64,000 nt of DNA from Moniliella sp. 'wahieum' (lineage: Eukaryota > Basidiomycota > Moniliellomycetes > Moniliellales > Moniliellaceae): contig RSEE01000168.1 in the NCBI GenBank assembly GCA_003971905.1, positions 1 through 64,000 on the forward strand. Reading direction: 5' to 3'. Made by a program: the position numbers and the translations under genes. Below the pieces are notes generated by a model. It searched no databases. It was not told the origin of the DNA and saw nothing but the letters and a program-made list of their open reading frames with translations. Shown here in pieces: positions 33,743 to 45,682 of the stretch. Every line of letters begins with the position of its first letter. The stretch's first letter is position 1.

Positions 33743-34766
33743 ATAGACGTCTGCGATGGGGCCGGCACGCGGTTGATTGGAAGCGTGTTGCGAGTGGGAC
33801 GCGATGGGCCGGCCTGGGTGCGCCCTGCTTCAGTCAGTGGCCCACACCTATTCCTGCCCAAAACACGTTCCAGCAGGTGGCTGCTGATGTGGCATGCTGC
33901 GCGTCCATGCCGAGAACGAGCGGGTGAGGGTGCTGAGGGTGTGGCTGGCAGAGGGATAGTGAGTGCATGCACTAGTGCCCGACGGGACGGGTGTCTCTCT
34001 GCTCGGTTGCACTCGGTTCCTCAGCTGCTAGTATGCATTCAAGGCGATACAGTCAGATGCCTGTCCGAGGGGCGGGTCAGATCTGACACGAGCTGCATGA
34101 TGCATGATAGCCGTTTGGGAGCTGTTGGGAAGAATGCCATTCCAGGGTCAGCGAAGCAGCACGCACCCCCGGGGTGGTCTGGCGCTTGGCTATGAGAATG
34201 CGAATGGAATGAGAATGATGAATGACGACGCGAGGTGCGCGGGGAGCCAGAGGGCCAAGAGGCGTGTTGGCCGACAGGAACAAGATAGGAAAGGGCTTTG
34301 CAGATGGACGTCCCGGGAGACGAGATGGGGCGAGGGGAAGGGGTTGCCGGTTACCTAAGCACGTGCCGCCACAGGGCTGGTGCGTGGCGGGTGCGGGGCT
34401 GACTAGGGTTGGGGGCGCTGGGCTGGGGCTGGGGTGTGCTGGGAGGGCGGCAGTGGCCAGGAGCGTGTGCGAGGCCAAATTGTGGCGACGCGTGATCCCG
34501 CGCCGGGCAGAGGAGGAGGCAGGCGGAGGCAGGCAGCTCCAGCGCCGAGGCTCGATGCACGAGGGCTGATCGATGATCCAGCGCGGCAGCAGATAGATGG
34601 AGCAGTCGGGCGATCGGGTCGGGGTGCGGCTGTGGTGCGGCAGCAGCAACCGCGGCGGGGGACAGCAGACACGGCCACATCGATCGATCGAGCACACCCA
34701 CCGACCCAACACAGCAGCCTGGCACGCGACGAACCCACCCCCACCACCACCTGTGTTCCCACCGCC
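33743..34766. other. intergenic, no confirmed gene
   Basis: Region between the unidentified small gene and the PP2A subunit. It may include 5' exons of the former (third-position bias is weak and shifts frame). GC-rich from 34350 on. No domain seen. Confidence 0.35.
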
Positions 34767-36623
34767 ATGTGGAGAAGCCCGCCCGCTGTGCCCCCTGCCT
34801 GCTCCGGCCTCTGCCTCCGCATCGGCCTCGGCGTCGACGCCCGCATCGGCATCCGTCCTTTCTGCCCCCTCGGCTTCACACCCGCCTCGCCCGCCCCTGT
34901 CCCTCTGTCCCTGCCGCATCCACAGCTGCCGCGGCAGCCGCCGGGACGAGCGGCCTGCGCAGCCCCGCCGCCGAGGTAGACATGCTGGACGCGCGGGCCC
35001 CGCCCCGGCGCCAGCGCAGCTCCCGCTTCCACCTTGCCACCCCTGACCCGCGCGCACGCCAGCTGGAGCTGCTGCCACGTCTGGCCGAGGTGCCGCCGAA
35101 AGCGGGCGGCGCTGGCGGTGCGCAAGCTCGAGCAGGCCTCGGTCTTGTTTGACTTTACCACGGATGATGACGAGGAGGGCAAGCAGCGCAAGGCGGATAC
35201 GCTGCGAGAGCTGCTCGAGTATCTACCACCCCTCCATGCCCCGATTCCTGATATCATCTACCCTGCCATGACCAACATGTTTGCCACCAACTTGTTCCGC
35301 ACCATCCCTCCGCCTCCTCCCAGCACGCTGCCCCCCGCAGCGGCCGATGTGTTTGAAATGGACGATGACGAAGCTGTGTTGGAGCTTGCCTGGCCGCACC
35401 TGCAACTGGTCTATGAACTCTTCCTCCGCTTTGTCGAGAGTCCCGACTTTGTTACCAGTCTCGGCAAGCGGGATCGACCAAGCGTTTGTGTTGCGGCTGT
35501 TGGAGCTGTTTGATTCGGACGATCCAAGGAACGAGACTCTCAAGACGACGTTGCACCGGATCTACGGCAAGTTTCTCAACTTGCGTTCCTTTATCCGACG
35601 CTCCATCAACCATGTCTTTTTCCAGTTCATCTATGAGACCGAACGACACCACGGGATTGCCGAGCTCCTGGAGATCATGGGCAGCATCATCAATGGCTTT
35701 GCTGTGCCGCTCAAGGAAGAGCACAAGACGTTTCTGGTTAGGGTACTGGTTCCCTTGCACAAGGCGCGTTCGCTCGTGCTCTACCACCCGCAACTGGCCT
35801 ACTGTGTCGTGCAGTTTCTCGAGAAGGATCCGGGCCTGACGCTGCCCGTGGTTCGTGGCTTGCTGCGGTACTGGCCCAAGACCTCCTCGCCGAAGCAGGT
35901 CATGTTCCTCAACGAGCTGGAGGAGATTGTGGATGTGATGGAAGCAAGCGAGTTTGCCCAGGTGCACCGCTGCTCTTCCAGCAATCGCTGCCTGCCTCGA
36001 CTCGGCCCAGTTCCAAGTGGCCGAGCGGCGCTGCTCATCTTTCAAAACGATTACCTGCTCAGCCTCGTTGCCGAGCACATCCACACGGTCCTCCCCGTGT
36101 CTTCCCGCCGCTCTACCGCTCGGCGCGCACGCACTGGAACCGACAGATCCAGCCGCTGGTGCTGCAAGCGCTCAAGACGCTGAGCGATATGAATCCGGGC
36201 TTGTTCCAGATTTGCACCGACGCCTTCACCGAATCGCAAGCTGCGTACGTCTGTTTCTTGTCTGTGTCTGTGTCTGTGTCTGGCTACGAGAACACATGCT
36301 AACTAACTACCCTACCCCACCCCCTTGGCAGCGAACCTTCGGTGCTGGCGGCCAAGGACGAGCAATGGTCGCGCCTGGCCGCGTCGGCGCTGCAGACGAG
36401 CAGCGCACTCAACCCTCGCCCCGCCAGCGTACCTGGTGGCCGACGTGGAGCGGCCGCCAAGGTGGCACACGCACGCCGCGCACAGCGTCTGTCGCCGCCA
36501 GTGCGGCCGCTGGAGGAGGCGATGGAGGTGGAGATGGACCGCTCCTCGCTGCTGGGCGGGGCGGTGGACCGGGACCCCGACGATGGCCGAGATGTCCTTC
36601 TCGCCCCGAGCAACGAGCCCTGA
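34767..36623 (+). CDS. PP2A regulatory subunit B56 (Rts1/Par1)
   Basis: Directs protein phosphatase 2A to its substrates; in fungi it acts in stress response, septation and chromosome cohesion. The B56 HEAT-like core runs from about 35060 to 36240: [13 protein letters not shown], then [97 protein letters not shown] and [20 protein letters not shown], all in order. An intron 36245-36331 (GTACGT...CAG) follows the TESQAA segment and contains a TGTCTG repeat. The last exon ends APSNEP at 36623. Frame slips lie near 35110, 35460, 35965 and 36090. The N-terminal 70-100 residues are Ala/Ser/Pro-rich and the start is a guess; Met at 34982 is an alternative. Confidence 0.92.
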
Positions 36624-36980
36624 GAGAGGCCGCGAGGGCGAGGCGAGGCGCGGGCGAGCAGCGGGCAGGGCAGGACTAGATGCTCTCTGCGGCTTGTACA
36701 GTACACATGCATGTAAGCACACGCATGCCCCCATGCATCCCCACTCCATCCGCTTGTGACTCGGCCCGGCTGGCGGCGGCCGCCGCCCTGCCCCGTCCCA
36801 GCATGGCACGCGCCACGCACCCGCTCACGTCAGCACTCCGCCCCGGCGCCGCAGTAGGGTTGCGCGCGGTGCATTGCTGCCGTACGTAAGCCCCCGCCCG
36901 CGCAGCGCACGGCCACATGCGCTGCTGCGCTCGCCGCTGCTGCCCCTCCATCGCCCGCCGTAGCCCTCGCCGCCGCCGCC

Positions 36981-38198
36981 ATGATCCTCCTCCCGCCCGA
37001 GAACGCCATCATCCAGCATGTGCTGACCCAGCGCTTCGCGGTCCCCGGCGCGGTGGACCAGACCTTCAGCGACTTTGACGGCGTTGCGTACCACGTCGAA
37101 GCGCCCAAGGCCGGCCCCCTGACCCTGTCCATGGACATTCGCTGCTGGCCCCAGCTCGTGGCCCAGGGCGCAGACCAAGTGCTGGCGCGCGAGTATGGCG
37201 CCTACCTCCTGCCTGCCTCGGAGGTGGAACAGGGCTACTCGGTCTCGCTGCGGTTCGACTATGCCGATCTGCCTGAGGGCGAGGCGCGCGCGGCGCTGAT
37301 CCAGTCGGTGGCCTTGCTCAAGCGCAATGCGATGGCTGCGCCGTTTGAAGCGGCCTTTGCTGCGCACAAGGCACTCGCCGAGCAGTCCAAAGTCGTTGAG
37401 GGTGCCCATTCGGCCAGCCGCGGCGGAGCAAGCGACACGCTCGTCATCCCCTACCGGGAGGACGAGACGATCTACATCCTCCCCTCGGCAGACCGGGTGA
37501 CGGTGGTGTTCAGCACCGAGTTCAAGGACGAGACGGACAAAGTGTTTGGCCGCCTCTTCCTCCAGGTACGTGGTTTTGTTTTCTTGTCTGCCTCCCGCGG
37601 CGCCAGTTGCCAGGCAGGCACCAGCCACCAGCCACCAGCCACCAGCCACCAGCCACCAGCCTAGCCCCCGCTCACTGTTATCTTGTCCTAGGAATTTGTC
37701 GATGCGCGTCGTCGACCGCAGATCCAATCGGCGCCGCAGGTGCTGTATTCCAACAAGGAACCTCCGCTCGAGATCCGGCACTTGCCCAACCTGGTGCAGG
37801 GAGACAACATTGGCTATGTCACCTTTGTCCTCTTCCCACGCCACTTCCAAACGCCCGAATTGGCCTATGCGACAGTCAGCACCATCCAGCTCTTCCGCGA
37901 TTACCTCCACTACCACAGTACGTTTCTTCTTCTTCTTCTTCTTCTTCTTTCCTCTCTAGCATGGTGTGGCGTGGTGTACCCCCGAGACCAGACCCGACCA
38001 GACCAGACCAGAGGCAAGACCAGACAAGACAGGATACTAACATCTCCCGGTGTGCCAGTCAAATGTTCCAAGGCGTACATGCAGTCGCGGATGCGACACC
38101 GTGTTTCGGAGTTTACCAAGGTGCTCAACCGAGCCAAGCCAGAGCAGGCCGACAAGGAACGCAAAACTGCGTCGGGGCGGACGTTCAAGGCGCGCTAA
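36981..38198 (+). CDS. Arp2/3 complex 34-kDa subunit (ARPC2/Arc35)
   Basis: Structural core subunit that, with ARPC4, holds the actin-nucleating Arp2/3 complex together at cortical actin patches. The start [15 protein letters not shown] is the family start. Later parts are [103 protein letters not shown] and [13 protein letters not shown] at the end. Introns are 37566-37691 (GTACGT...TAG) and 37918-38058 (GTACGT...CAG); both splice in frame. The coding sequence is unbroken, one of few such genes here. It starts about 360 bases after the PP2A gene on the same strand. Confidence 0.95.
37612..37662. repeat. CACCAGC heptamer minisatellite in ARPC2 intron 1
   Basis: Seven or so tandem copies of a CAGCCAC/CACCAGC unit fill much of the first ARPC2 intron, between the donor and a TGTCCTAG acceptor. 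Confidence 0.85.
37922..37948. repeat. TTC trinucleotide repeat in ARPC2 intron 2
   Basis: About eight TTC units just after the second intron's donor; a polypyrimidine run, no coding role. Confidence 0.85.
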
Positions 38199-39140
38199 CT
38201 ACCGCCGCTCCCGGGGCCCTGTCCGCCATGGCTCGGTGCAGGCGCAAGAACAATCCGATCTGGATGCGTTTTGTTTTTCTCTTGGTGTGCCGACCACGGG
38301 ACGGCTGTTCTCGTGGTTTTTGGAGACAGACGGGAAGAGGAGGGGGATACGATGTGCAGAAAGCAAGTTGTGGGTAATGGGGGGAAGAAGAAGTGACAGG
38401 TGAGACTTTTGTATGCAGGCCTGGTTGGCTGCTTGGGTCAGCAGAGGGCAATCAGCACGGCTGAAGATCTGCCTCGGGATCGATAGGTAGCTCTTCTTTA
38501 GCTGGAAGACGAAGGGAAATGTGTAGCAAGCGTTCTTGGTTATTGCTTGCTGAGGAGCACACTTGCCTGGCGGTACAGAGGCAGTACAGCGTGACGATGC
38601 GTTTGACTGGGGACTGGACTTGGACTGAGCCAAGCGCCCTACCGAATGGCCTGCCCGGCGAGCGCCGTGTCCTACTGCCGCATAGAATGCCAAAGGAGGG
38701 AGGACGTAGCCGTTCTTTCCCTCTACACACAGCTCGATCGGGTGATCCAAGCCATGCGTGTGCGTACGGTAATGCCATCGCGTTGCTGAGGGCGATGAGG
38801 GCCCACGCCCCGTCCAACGATCGGCATCATATACGCGGACACCATGGCGCAAAGTGAAGACGCACCGGACCGGACCGTGGAACAAGGAACCAGAGCAAGA
38901 AATCATTAGGGCCCCCTAGGCAGACGCCCAAGGGATGTATAATATCTGTGTGTAGGCAGGACGTTCATTGCACGCAGCTTTCCTAGCATTTCCTCGCGGT
39001 GAACAAACAGGAACGTACCCGCGTTAGCGTGTTGGCCACCCGAAATACGCGCTCTCATCATTCCCCATTCCCCATCACCATCCCCAGGGCATTGGGCGCA
39101 TATTACTTTGTTTACTGTCGCAACAAAGCGACCCTACCTA
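38199..39140. other. intergenic, no confirmed gene
   Basis: A 235-codon minus-strand frame (38199-38906) crosses this stretch but has no third-position bias and no domain. I call no gene. Confidence 0.4.
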
Positions 39141-39463
39141 GCTCACCTCAATCCCATCCGTGCCTCTGGCTCGTCGACAAGCAGGTTCAGAGTGGTCTCC
39201 AGCTCCGCACGCTGTGCCGTTCCCGCGCAGCACGTGCAAGTGGCAAGTGCGGTATCGTGGCCTCGCTGGAGCACATCAAGCATTTCATTGCACCCGCACC
39301 GATGCAGTCCATGTTTGGTGCATTGCAAGAGGCAGTGCGGGATCCCATAGCCCATTCTCCAGCTCGTGCGCTCCATCCCCGACGCCGTGATTCACAACGA
39401 GCCGCCCGACTGTGCAGGAGGAGGATGGAGCGGGGCGTGGGGGGGGGGCAATGCGCACTGACT
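39141..39463. other. possible coding block, strand undecided
   Basis: On the plus strand, CGIVASLEHIKHFIAPAP (about 39250-39303) and, after one slip, LVRSIPDAVIHNEPPDCAG (about 39363-39420) show G/C third positions. On the minus strand AELETTLNLLVDEPEARMG (about 39160-39215) is equally protein-like and ends at a stop. An AG acceptor-like site (CCTACCTAG) precedes the block at 39140 on the plus strand. No family recognised. Confidence 0.25.
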
Positions 39464-41330
39464 ACCGCGTGATGGGACCTGGGGCAGTGGAGCAATGGGA
39501 AGATGAGGAATGGGGGTGGATCACATGTTGAGACATGTTGCAGGGCTCGGGGACGCAGGAGGAGTTGGCTACGTATAGGAAGGTAGCTGAGCGCACCGCG
39601 ACGGCATAGAATGCCTGTGGAGAGGAGAAGGAGCTGTTGCTTTGGCGGTTGGGACAAAAGTCGAATGCCAGCATAACTACCTAGAGATGCACCCAAGAAC
39701 TCTTTTCCCTTCTCCCCTCCTTCCCTTCTTGCCTTCTTCCCTTTCTTGCCTTCTGCCCTTCTTCCCGTTGGTTCTGATGACGCGAGGATAGTATGCCACC
39801 AAGCGGGAAGCAAGATGCTTGGGCGACGGAACGAATGAAATGATGAGAGCCGAGATGGGTGACCGCAGGGAGGTCGACCCCTCCCCATCGTATCCACGCG
39901 CGCTACCCCCGTTCGGAAGCGAAGGCCAGGCGCGAGAGGGACCTAACTTTTTGCTGTTGGCGGTTCGCCTGGTTGCCTATAATAACCGACGTTTGCGTTG
40001 GGCGCCGACAAGTAGCACGCGTCGGGTGAGCAGGTGGGTTGAAGCGCAGCGCGCGGGTCTTTGTCCTATGGCAGCTGTAATAGAAGCCCAGTTAAGAATG
40101 GATGGGTGCAGTATAGAGATCTGAGATGAATACCGCACAGGAGCGGTGCAGCTTGAAGCTTGAAGTACGGCCCATCATCAGAGTGCCAGCGTTGGATGCT
40201 CGACGGTTGCCCGTTGCTGCGCAAGTGGGGGGCTCTCTTCCCCCAATACAACAAGCGGTCCACCACCGTGGCATCAGTATACTCTCAGTGCTGTATAAAC
40301 ACCGCCCCCCCTCCTGCCGTGTCTCGCCCAGTGCGACAGCTGTGTTTGATATGCACTCTGCTATTGAATACTGACGCGTGACGTTATACGTTTTCCGTTT
40401 AAGGTACGGTGACGCGCTGGTGCATATTAACGCGGGGTAACCGGTAACCGGTAACATGTAAGAGCATCATGCATCACGCCTCGACGCCCGAACCTACACG
40501 GTCTCCTCACCTCGCGCAGTCTCCCTCGTTCCTGCCTACGCCTGACCCAATCGGCCTCGGGCGTCAGACGTCAGATCTTAGAGCACGCCAGAGTTCGGGC
40601 GAGAGCGAGAGAGAAGCAGAACCGAAGCGAGGGTACAATAGCCCTGTCCTGTCCTGTCTTGTCCTACAGAAGGTCGGGGAAGCCCGCCATAGGCCAGGCC
40701 ACGTGGGGTACGGTTCCATTACCCCGAAGCCCGCGGCCAGGCCAGACTGACACCAAGCCTCTCGTCTCCCTTCTCTGCACGTCCACATGTCTTCTGCCTT
40801 CCTTCCCCTCCCCCAGCTGGCCAGGGGACGACGCACGACGTACGCCGCCTACGCGCTACGCACAGGGCACGCGAGAGGGTGCCAAATCGCGTGGGTGGTG
40901 AGGGTGGAAACTAGGGAATAAGAGCGCATCAGTCGCACGGACTGCCAAGATCCGCCTGCCATTCCCCCCCTCCTGTTCTGCCGCTGTCTCTGTCTCCCCT
41001 TCCCACGCCCATATCCGCGCCCGCGCCCGCACAGGCTCTCCCGCACGTAGCAGCGCACCCGCGCCCGGTACGAGGGACCGGACACGAGCGGGTGTGGCCG
41101 TCGAGCCTGGGGGTGGGTCGATGCAGCATGCAGGATGAGGAATAAGGAAGGGGGAATGAGGAAGGAAGAGTGAGGAAGGGGGGCTAAGGAATGGGTGGTG
41201 TGGAATGAGAACCCTAACGGGGGATGAGATATGCGGCGTAGTACAGGAGGCAAAGGTAGAAGACAGACCAAGGAAGGGGGAGCGAAGGGGGGTGGTGCGC
41301 TCGGATGGTGTGCCTAGGCGTAGGCGCTAG
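39464..41330. other. gene-poor interval
   Basis: No domain seen. Short palindromic words: AGCTTGAAGCTTGAAG at 40149-40165, AGATCTGAGAT at 40117-40127 and GTAACCGGTAACCGGTAAC at 40437-40455. A pyrimidine-rich stretch spans 39700-39770. Confidence 0.45.
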
Positions 41331-42498
41331 CTAGGCACGGACAAACTGCACCACCTCCAGCTGCAACGGTGCGAGATCGAGACAGGTACGTGTGGTGCGC
41401 ACGTACCCGGGCAAGTGACGGGGCAGAGACGGCGTGGGTGCGCCCTTGCTGTAGTGCGTTTGCATTTGCATTTGCATTTGCATTTGCGTCTGCGGTTGCG
41501 GTTGCGGTTGCGGTTGCGGTTGCGTGGCAGCAGGCGCAGGCGCCTCGGGGCAACCCTCGGGCGAATCGTCATCTTCGGGGGAAAAGAGAAGGACTGTGAT
41601 CTGTTTCGGACTCAAACTGGACGCTGCCGCACGTAGCATGCTGCCCACCTCGATCGGGGGACGCCGGTGCACTCGTACTGCACTCCCTGGGCGTAGGGCA
41701 GGACCAGGCCGGACGCCCAGGGGGGCGCAGTTAGCGCTGTTAGTGACGGTACCGAGGGTGCCTGCCCACGGGATCGACGGCGTACGACACGGGTGAATCC
41801 GGTGCGGCGCACGGCGCGGGCAGGGGAGAGAGAGAGCAGCAACGTATTTGGTTCGGCAGACTGCGTGGGTAGGCCAAAGTAAGTAGAACAGAGCGAGGCA
41901 GTCGGGGCTAGTGAGCGGGCCAAGCAGGTACCGTTTTCCGGTCGGAAACCGGTGTGCAAGCCATTCTGCCGCACTGTCCGCGTGGGCAGGGGCGGTGTAG
42001 ATGCACCGGGTCACCTCGAGCTGGGACAGCCACGCCTCGGGGCGCAAATGCGGGCCGGAAAGAAGTAAGGTGTGGTCCGTGACGACCAGATAGCCGTCCC
42101 TGGCACAGTGTGCATGTCAGCGGCCAGCGTCGCAAGCGGCGGGGGGAGGGGGACGTACGGGAGACAGTAGGTATCCCCTCGGGGGTGCTGGCGGCGGGGG
42201 GCCCCCACAGGGTGGGCACAAGTGCGCGGCCTCCCGGGGCAAAGTGGAGCTGGAGCCGTTCAGGGCGGGCCGGAAGCGGGAGGGGAAGCGGAAGCGGGAG
42301 TAGGGTCGCAGAGCGGGTATCGGACGCGATGCTGGCCACCTCCCAGCGGTCCACGCCCATCGGGTCGGGCTCGAGCAGCGTCTCTCTGGGGCCCCAGGCG
42401 AGCGTCATGGGAGTCCAGGCAAGCAAAGCAGGTGGTGGGAACAGAAGGAGGGCGGGTCGGACGCCGTGCGCCAGTGGGGCTGCTATCTGGATCTTCAC
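41331..42498 (-). CDS. unidentified two-exon protein with coding microsatellites
   Basis: The protein starts MKIQIAAPLAHGVRPALLLF. It reads through to a stop at 41331 without a slip once an intron 42100-42158 (GTACGT...CAG) is removed; the join gives TVSRDGYLVVTDHTLLLSG in frame. About 370 residues. Other readable parts are TLAWGPRETLLEPDPMG, FPTGKRYLLGPLTSPDCLAL and ITVLLFSPEDDD. Near the C-terminus a Gln-Pro repeat runs directly into a Gln-Met repeat, encoded by two hexanucleotide microsatellites. The C-terminus ends QLEVVQFVRA. I recognise no family; proper splicing, an unbroken frame and third-position bias argue it is real. Confidence 0.5.
41458..41525. repeat. two adjoining hexanucleotide repeats inside a coding region
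   Basis: Four or five TTTGCA units are followed, after a TCTGCG variant, by about five GGTTGC units. On the minus strand they encode Gln-Pro and then Gln-Met repeats of the unidentified gene. Confidence 0.9.
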
Positions 42499-43888
42499 GC
42501 TTCACACTTTCCCTTGAAGCTTCATCTTTAGCGCTTCAATGTTCAACTTGCCCCCCCGGCCGCTGGGCCGCTCGGCGCCGCGCCTGCCGCGCCTGGCGCG
42601 CGTGCGGCACACTGCCCCCCTGGGGCTCGGCTGGGCACCGCAACGCCCATGCGAATGCGATGCGCTACGCGAGACGGGGTGCCCAAGCTGCCCCTTGGAT
42701 GACGTGATTAATGACGAATGCCAAAGCGCCAAGCACGCCACACGTCTTCTGCATCCATCCGCCCAACGCAAAATACAGGTGCCTCTCGGTTGGACGTTGG
42801 ACGCGATGGGCGCCCAGGATGATAAGGGCGATCAAGCTTCAAGACGAAAATGCCTCCGGCCTCCCGTCGGAACTCGACCAATGTGCCTCTCTCTGCGCTT
42901 CTCCTTGTCCTCTCGCCCCACCAACACCTCCTTCTCTGTGCTCGCTGCGAACGCTGCTTCAGGGCTGTCTGGTGCATCGGCGTCACGGTGGTCAGGCGCA
43001 CCTGAGCGGGATGCGGGGTAAGCCAGCTGGTGACTCGTGCGTAGGCCAATGTGCGTGTTCCTCCTCAGGCCTAGGAGCTCCGTTGTTTTCTCTCTCCTGT
43101 GTTGTTCCGCAGCGCCCTGGCGGCGACCTTGGTGTTCCTCTGTAGCAGGGGTAGCGGGTTGGCTTCGACCACCACTTCCACCACCAGTGCGATTGCATCA
43201 CCCTCGAGGAGCCTTAGCACTCCAGGTCCCACCCGGGGTGGAGGAAGCATGGCCCGATCGAGCGCCCCGGGGGGGGGGAGGGAGGCACCGCAGCGAGGAG
43301 AAGGTCACGTGCATGCGGGGGTAGGGCTGGCTGCATGTGGGTGTCCTCTGCGTTGGCTGCCAGGGCGCTGGCGCTGGTGTGTGGCGGCGGAATTCCGTCG
43401 GGGGAGGGAGTGGGGGATGGCCAATGGTATGCCAAGAGCCCGTCACGTGGCTGACGCAGGCACGCACACGTGCCGTCTGCCGCGGGGGAGCATGTCACAT
43501 GTCACATGTCCATGTCAGCACGCCTGGGACGCTTCAGGCTGAAGTGCACGAGGAACGGCCACCGCACAGGCTGAGTGTTTCATCCGGCGCTCCCAGGCTG
43601 CCAGGCGCCAGGCACACTGGGCGGGTGGGGCGGGCGCTACGTAAGCTGTGTGGGCTGCATGCCTGCTGGGCAGGCGATCGACGGGCGTTGGGGCTGGGAC
43701 ACGTGACGCGCGTGACGCAGGCAGCGGAGATAAAAACCTTTTTTTTAACGGCCGCAGCCAGGCACGGGCGGAACGAGTCGGCCTAAGCCTAGGCTCAGCA
43801 CAGCTCAGCCCGACGCACTCAGCCGTCTGCACAGCGCCGCACCGCCCAGCGCTCTGCCCCAACGCCGACAAGCCCGGTTGTCGAGTGC
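42499..43888. other. gene-poor interval upstream of PFK-2
   Basis: Several overlapping frames, none with a domain. A plus-strand pair of good splice signals (GTAAGC near 43018 and a pyrimidine-rich CGCAG acceptor ending about 43113) hints at a transcript, but the flanking frames are not convincing protein. CTTGAAGCTTCA-type words at 42513-42524 and an ACATGT run at 43494-43511. Confidence 0.35.
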
Positions 43889-43926
43889 CGCTGCTCTGCT
43901 CTGCTCTGCTCTGCTCTTCTCTGCTC
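43889..43926 (+). promoter_or_regulatory. CTCTG pyrimidine tract just before the PFK-2 start
   Basis: Five tandem GCTCT/CTCTG units end about 25 bases before the ATG. Pyrimidine-rich tracts at this spot are common near transcription starts of highly expressed fungal genes; role inferred only from position. Confidence 0.4.
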
Positions 43927-43949
43927 GCCGCCTCCCTCCACCCGTCTTC

Positions 43950-45656
43950 ATGGCTGCGCCCCTGTACAGTGCGTCTTGCGCTCCCCACCCTCCTCCTCCG
44001 TTCTAACCCCCTCCCCCCCCACCGCCTCCGGCCAGCTCTTCCATGCCGGCCAGATCCTCGTCGCCACCGTCGGTCTCCCCGCGCGCGGCAGACCCATCTG
44101 AGCCATGCGCTGGAACGCTATCTCATCTGGCTCGGCGTCAAGGCCAAGGTCTTTTCCCTGGGCGACTACCGCCGCAAGCGTCTCGGCCAGCCGGGCGACC
44201 TGCCCCCCGACTACTTTGCTGTCGGCGGCGGCAGCGCCGCGACCGAAGCGTTGCGCAACCAGATCCTCGATGAGTTTGACGCCACTGTGCGCGCGTACTT
44301 TGCCTCGGGCGGCCAGGTGGTGATTTACGATGCGAACAATGGCCAGGAACGTGCCGCAAGCAGCTGTGCGACCGCTTTGCGCCCGACCATGTCAGTGTCA
44401 TGTTTCTCGAGACGGTCTGCGACGATCCGCGCGTGATCGAGGCCAATGTGCGCGCCGTCAAGCTGTCCAGCCCCGACTACCGCGGCTGGTCCCAGGACGA
44501 CGCGGTGGCCGACTTTTACGCCCGCATCCGTTCCCGCCAGGCCGAGTACGAGACGATCAACAATCCTTCCTTTCCCTATGTCAAGATCATCAATGTGGGC
44601 GAACGCGTGGTGGTCAACAACCTTCGTGGCTACCTCCAATCCCGCATCTGCTTCTTCCTCATGAACGTCCACAACCGCGACCGTACCATCTACCTTGCGC
44701 GTGCGGGCGAGGCGCGGATCGAGCACCTGTACAAGGCCGATGCCGATCTGAGCTCGCTCGGGTGGGAGTATGCACAGGAACTGACGGCGTTTGTGGAGAA
44801 GCTGCGGGACCCTACGCTCGTCTCGCCCCCGCTTTCTGTGAGCGACAAAGCTGCGAGCGATAAGGGCGCGAGCCAGACCCCCAGCTCGGCTGGCAGCCCG
44901 ACCGAAGCCAAGTTCGCCTCGTCCCGGCCCCACAGCACCTTGTCTGCCCAGAGTGGCGGGAGCGAGACGCGGCGCTTGGAGGTATGGACGTCGAATCGTC
45001 GGCGCGCGTCGCATTCGTGCTTTTACTTTCGCGAGCAGGGGTACAAGGTGGTGGAGAAGAGCCAGCTGTGTGAACTCAACCCCGGTACGGTGGACGGTCT
45101 GAGTGAGGAGGAAATCCAAGCGCGCTATCCGGAGGACTATGCGCGCTTGCAAGCCGAGCCGTATGGAGGCCGCTACCCGCGCGCCGAGTCGTACCATGAC
45201 CTTTGCGTGCGCATCGAGCCGGCCATCCTGGAGCTGGAACGGACGACGAAGGATACGCTGATTGTGGCGCAAGCGAGTGTGCTGCGTGTGTTGCTGGGCT
45301 ACTTGCAGGGCAAGCCGCCGCACGAGATCCCCCACCTCGACTTTACCGAGGGCGAGGTGATTGAGATTCGTCCGCAAGCGTATGGGATGCAGACTACCAC
45401 GCACCGGTTTTGGGACCCGGTGGAACGACGTCGGGTACGGGACCAGCTCTGGGCACGACAACGCTCCGCACGCAGTTCCGCTCTGCCCATCCTTCCCCTC
45501 GCCTCGCTCCGGACCGGCCTGAGAAACTCTCGGGCCTCTTCCCACTCGCTCCGGCCACCGCCCTTCCCTCCCCCGCCCCGCGCCACAACCGTTCTCCCCT
45601 GCCCCGTGTCCATTCCGCCATTGCGCCTGCCGCATGCGGACCGCTCCAAGGCCTAA
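43950..45656 (+). CDS. 6-phosphofructo-2-kinase with a probably inactive bisphosphatase domain
   Basis: Makes fructose-2,6-bisphosphate, the activator of phosphofructokinase. Exon 1 is MAAPLY; an intron follows (donor GTGCGT at about 43969, acceptor uncertain near 44035). The kinase has SGQLFHAGQILVATVGLPARG, with the Walker A lysine codon hit by a one-base slip (about 44088), RYLIWLGVKAKVFSLGDYRR, DYFAVGGGSAATEALRNQIL, QVVIYDANNGQERA, then FLETVCDD and NPSFPYVKIINVGERVVVNN. The bisphosphatase half keeps its fold but not its chemistry: the RHGES site is RAGEA (Ala at 44703-44705) and the second histidine aligns with Gln (45270-45272). From 44400 to the stop the frame is open. Length about 560 residues. 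A Ser/Thr-rich insert sits in the phosphatase half. Confidence 0.92.
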
Positions 45657-45682
45657 CCTAGTCCCTTGTCTGGCTCCCTCTG

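Noticed and set aside
37612-37662. Regular repeat that could suggest a CRISPR-like array
   Set aside because: Tandem heptamers without spacers inside a spliced intron of a eukaryotic gene.
38199-38906. 235-codon minus-strand open frame
   Set aside because: No third-position bias, no domain, and it abuts the ARPC2 stop on the opposite strand; probably chance.
42700-42830. Hydrophobic minus-strand stretch reading LGGWMQKTCGVLGALAFV, like a membrane protein
   Set aside because: Under 60 codons, preceded by a stop, and no clear splice partner.
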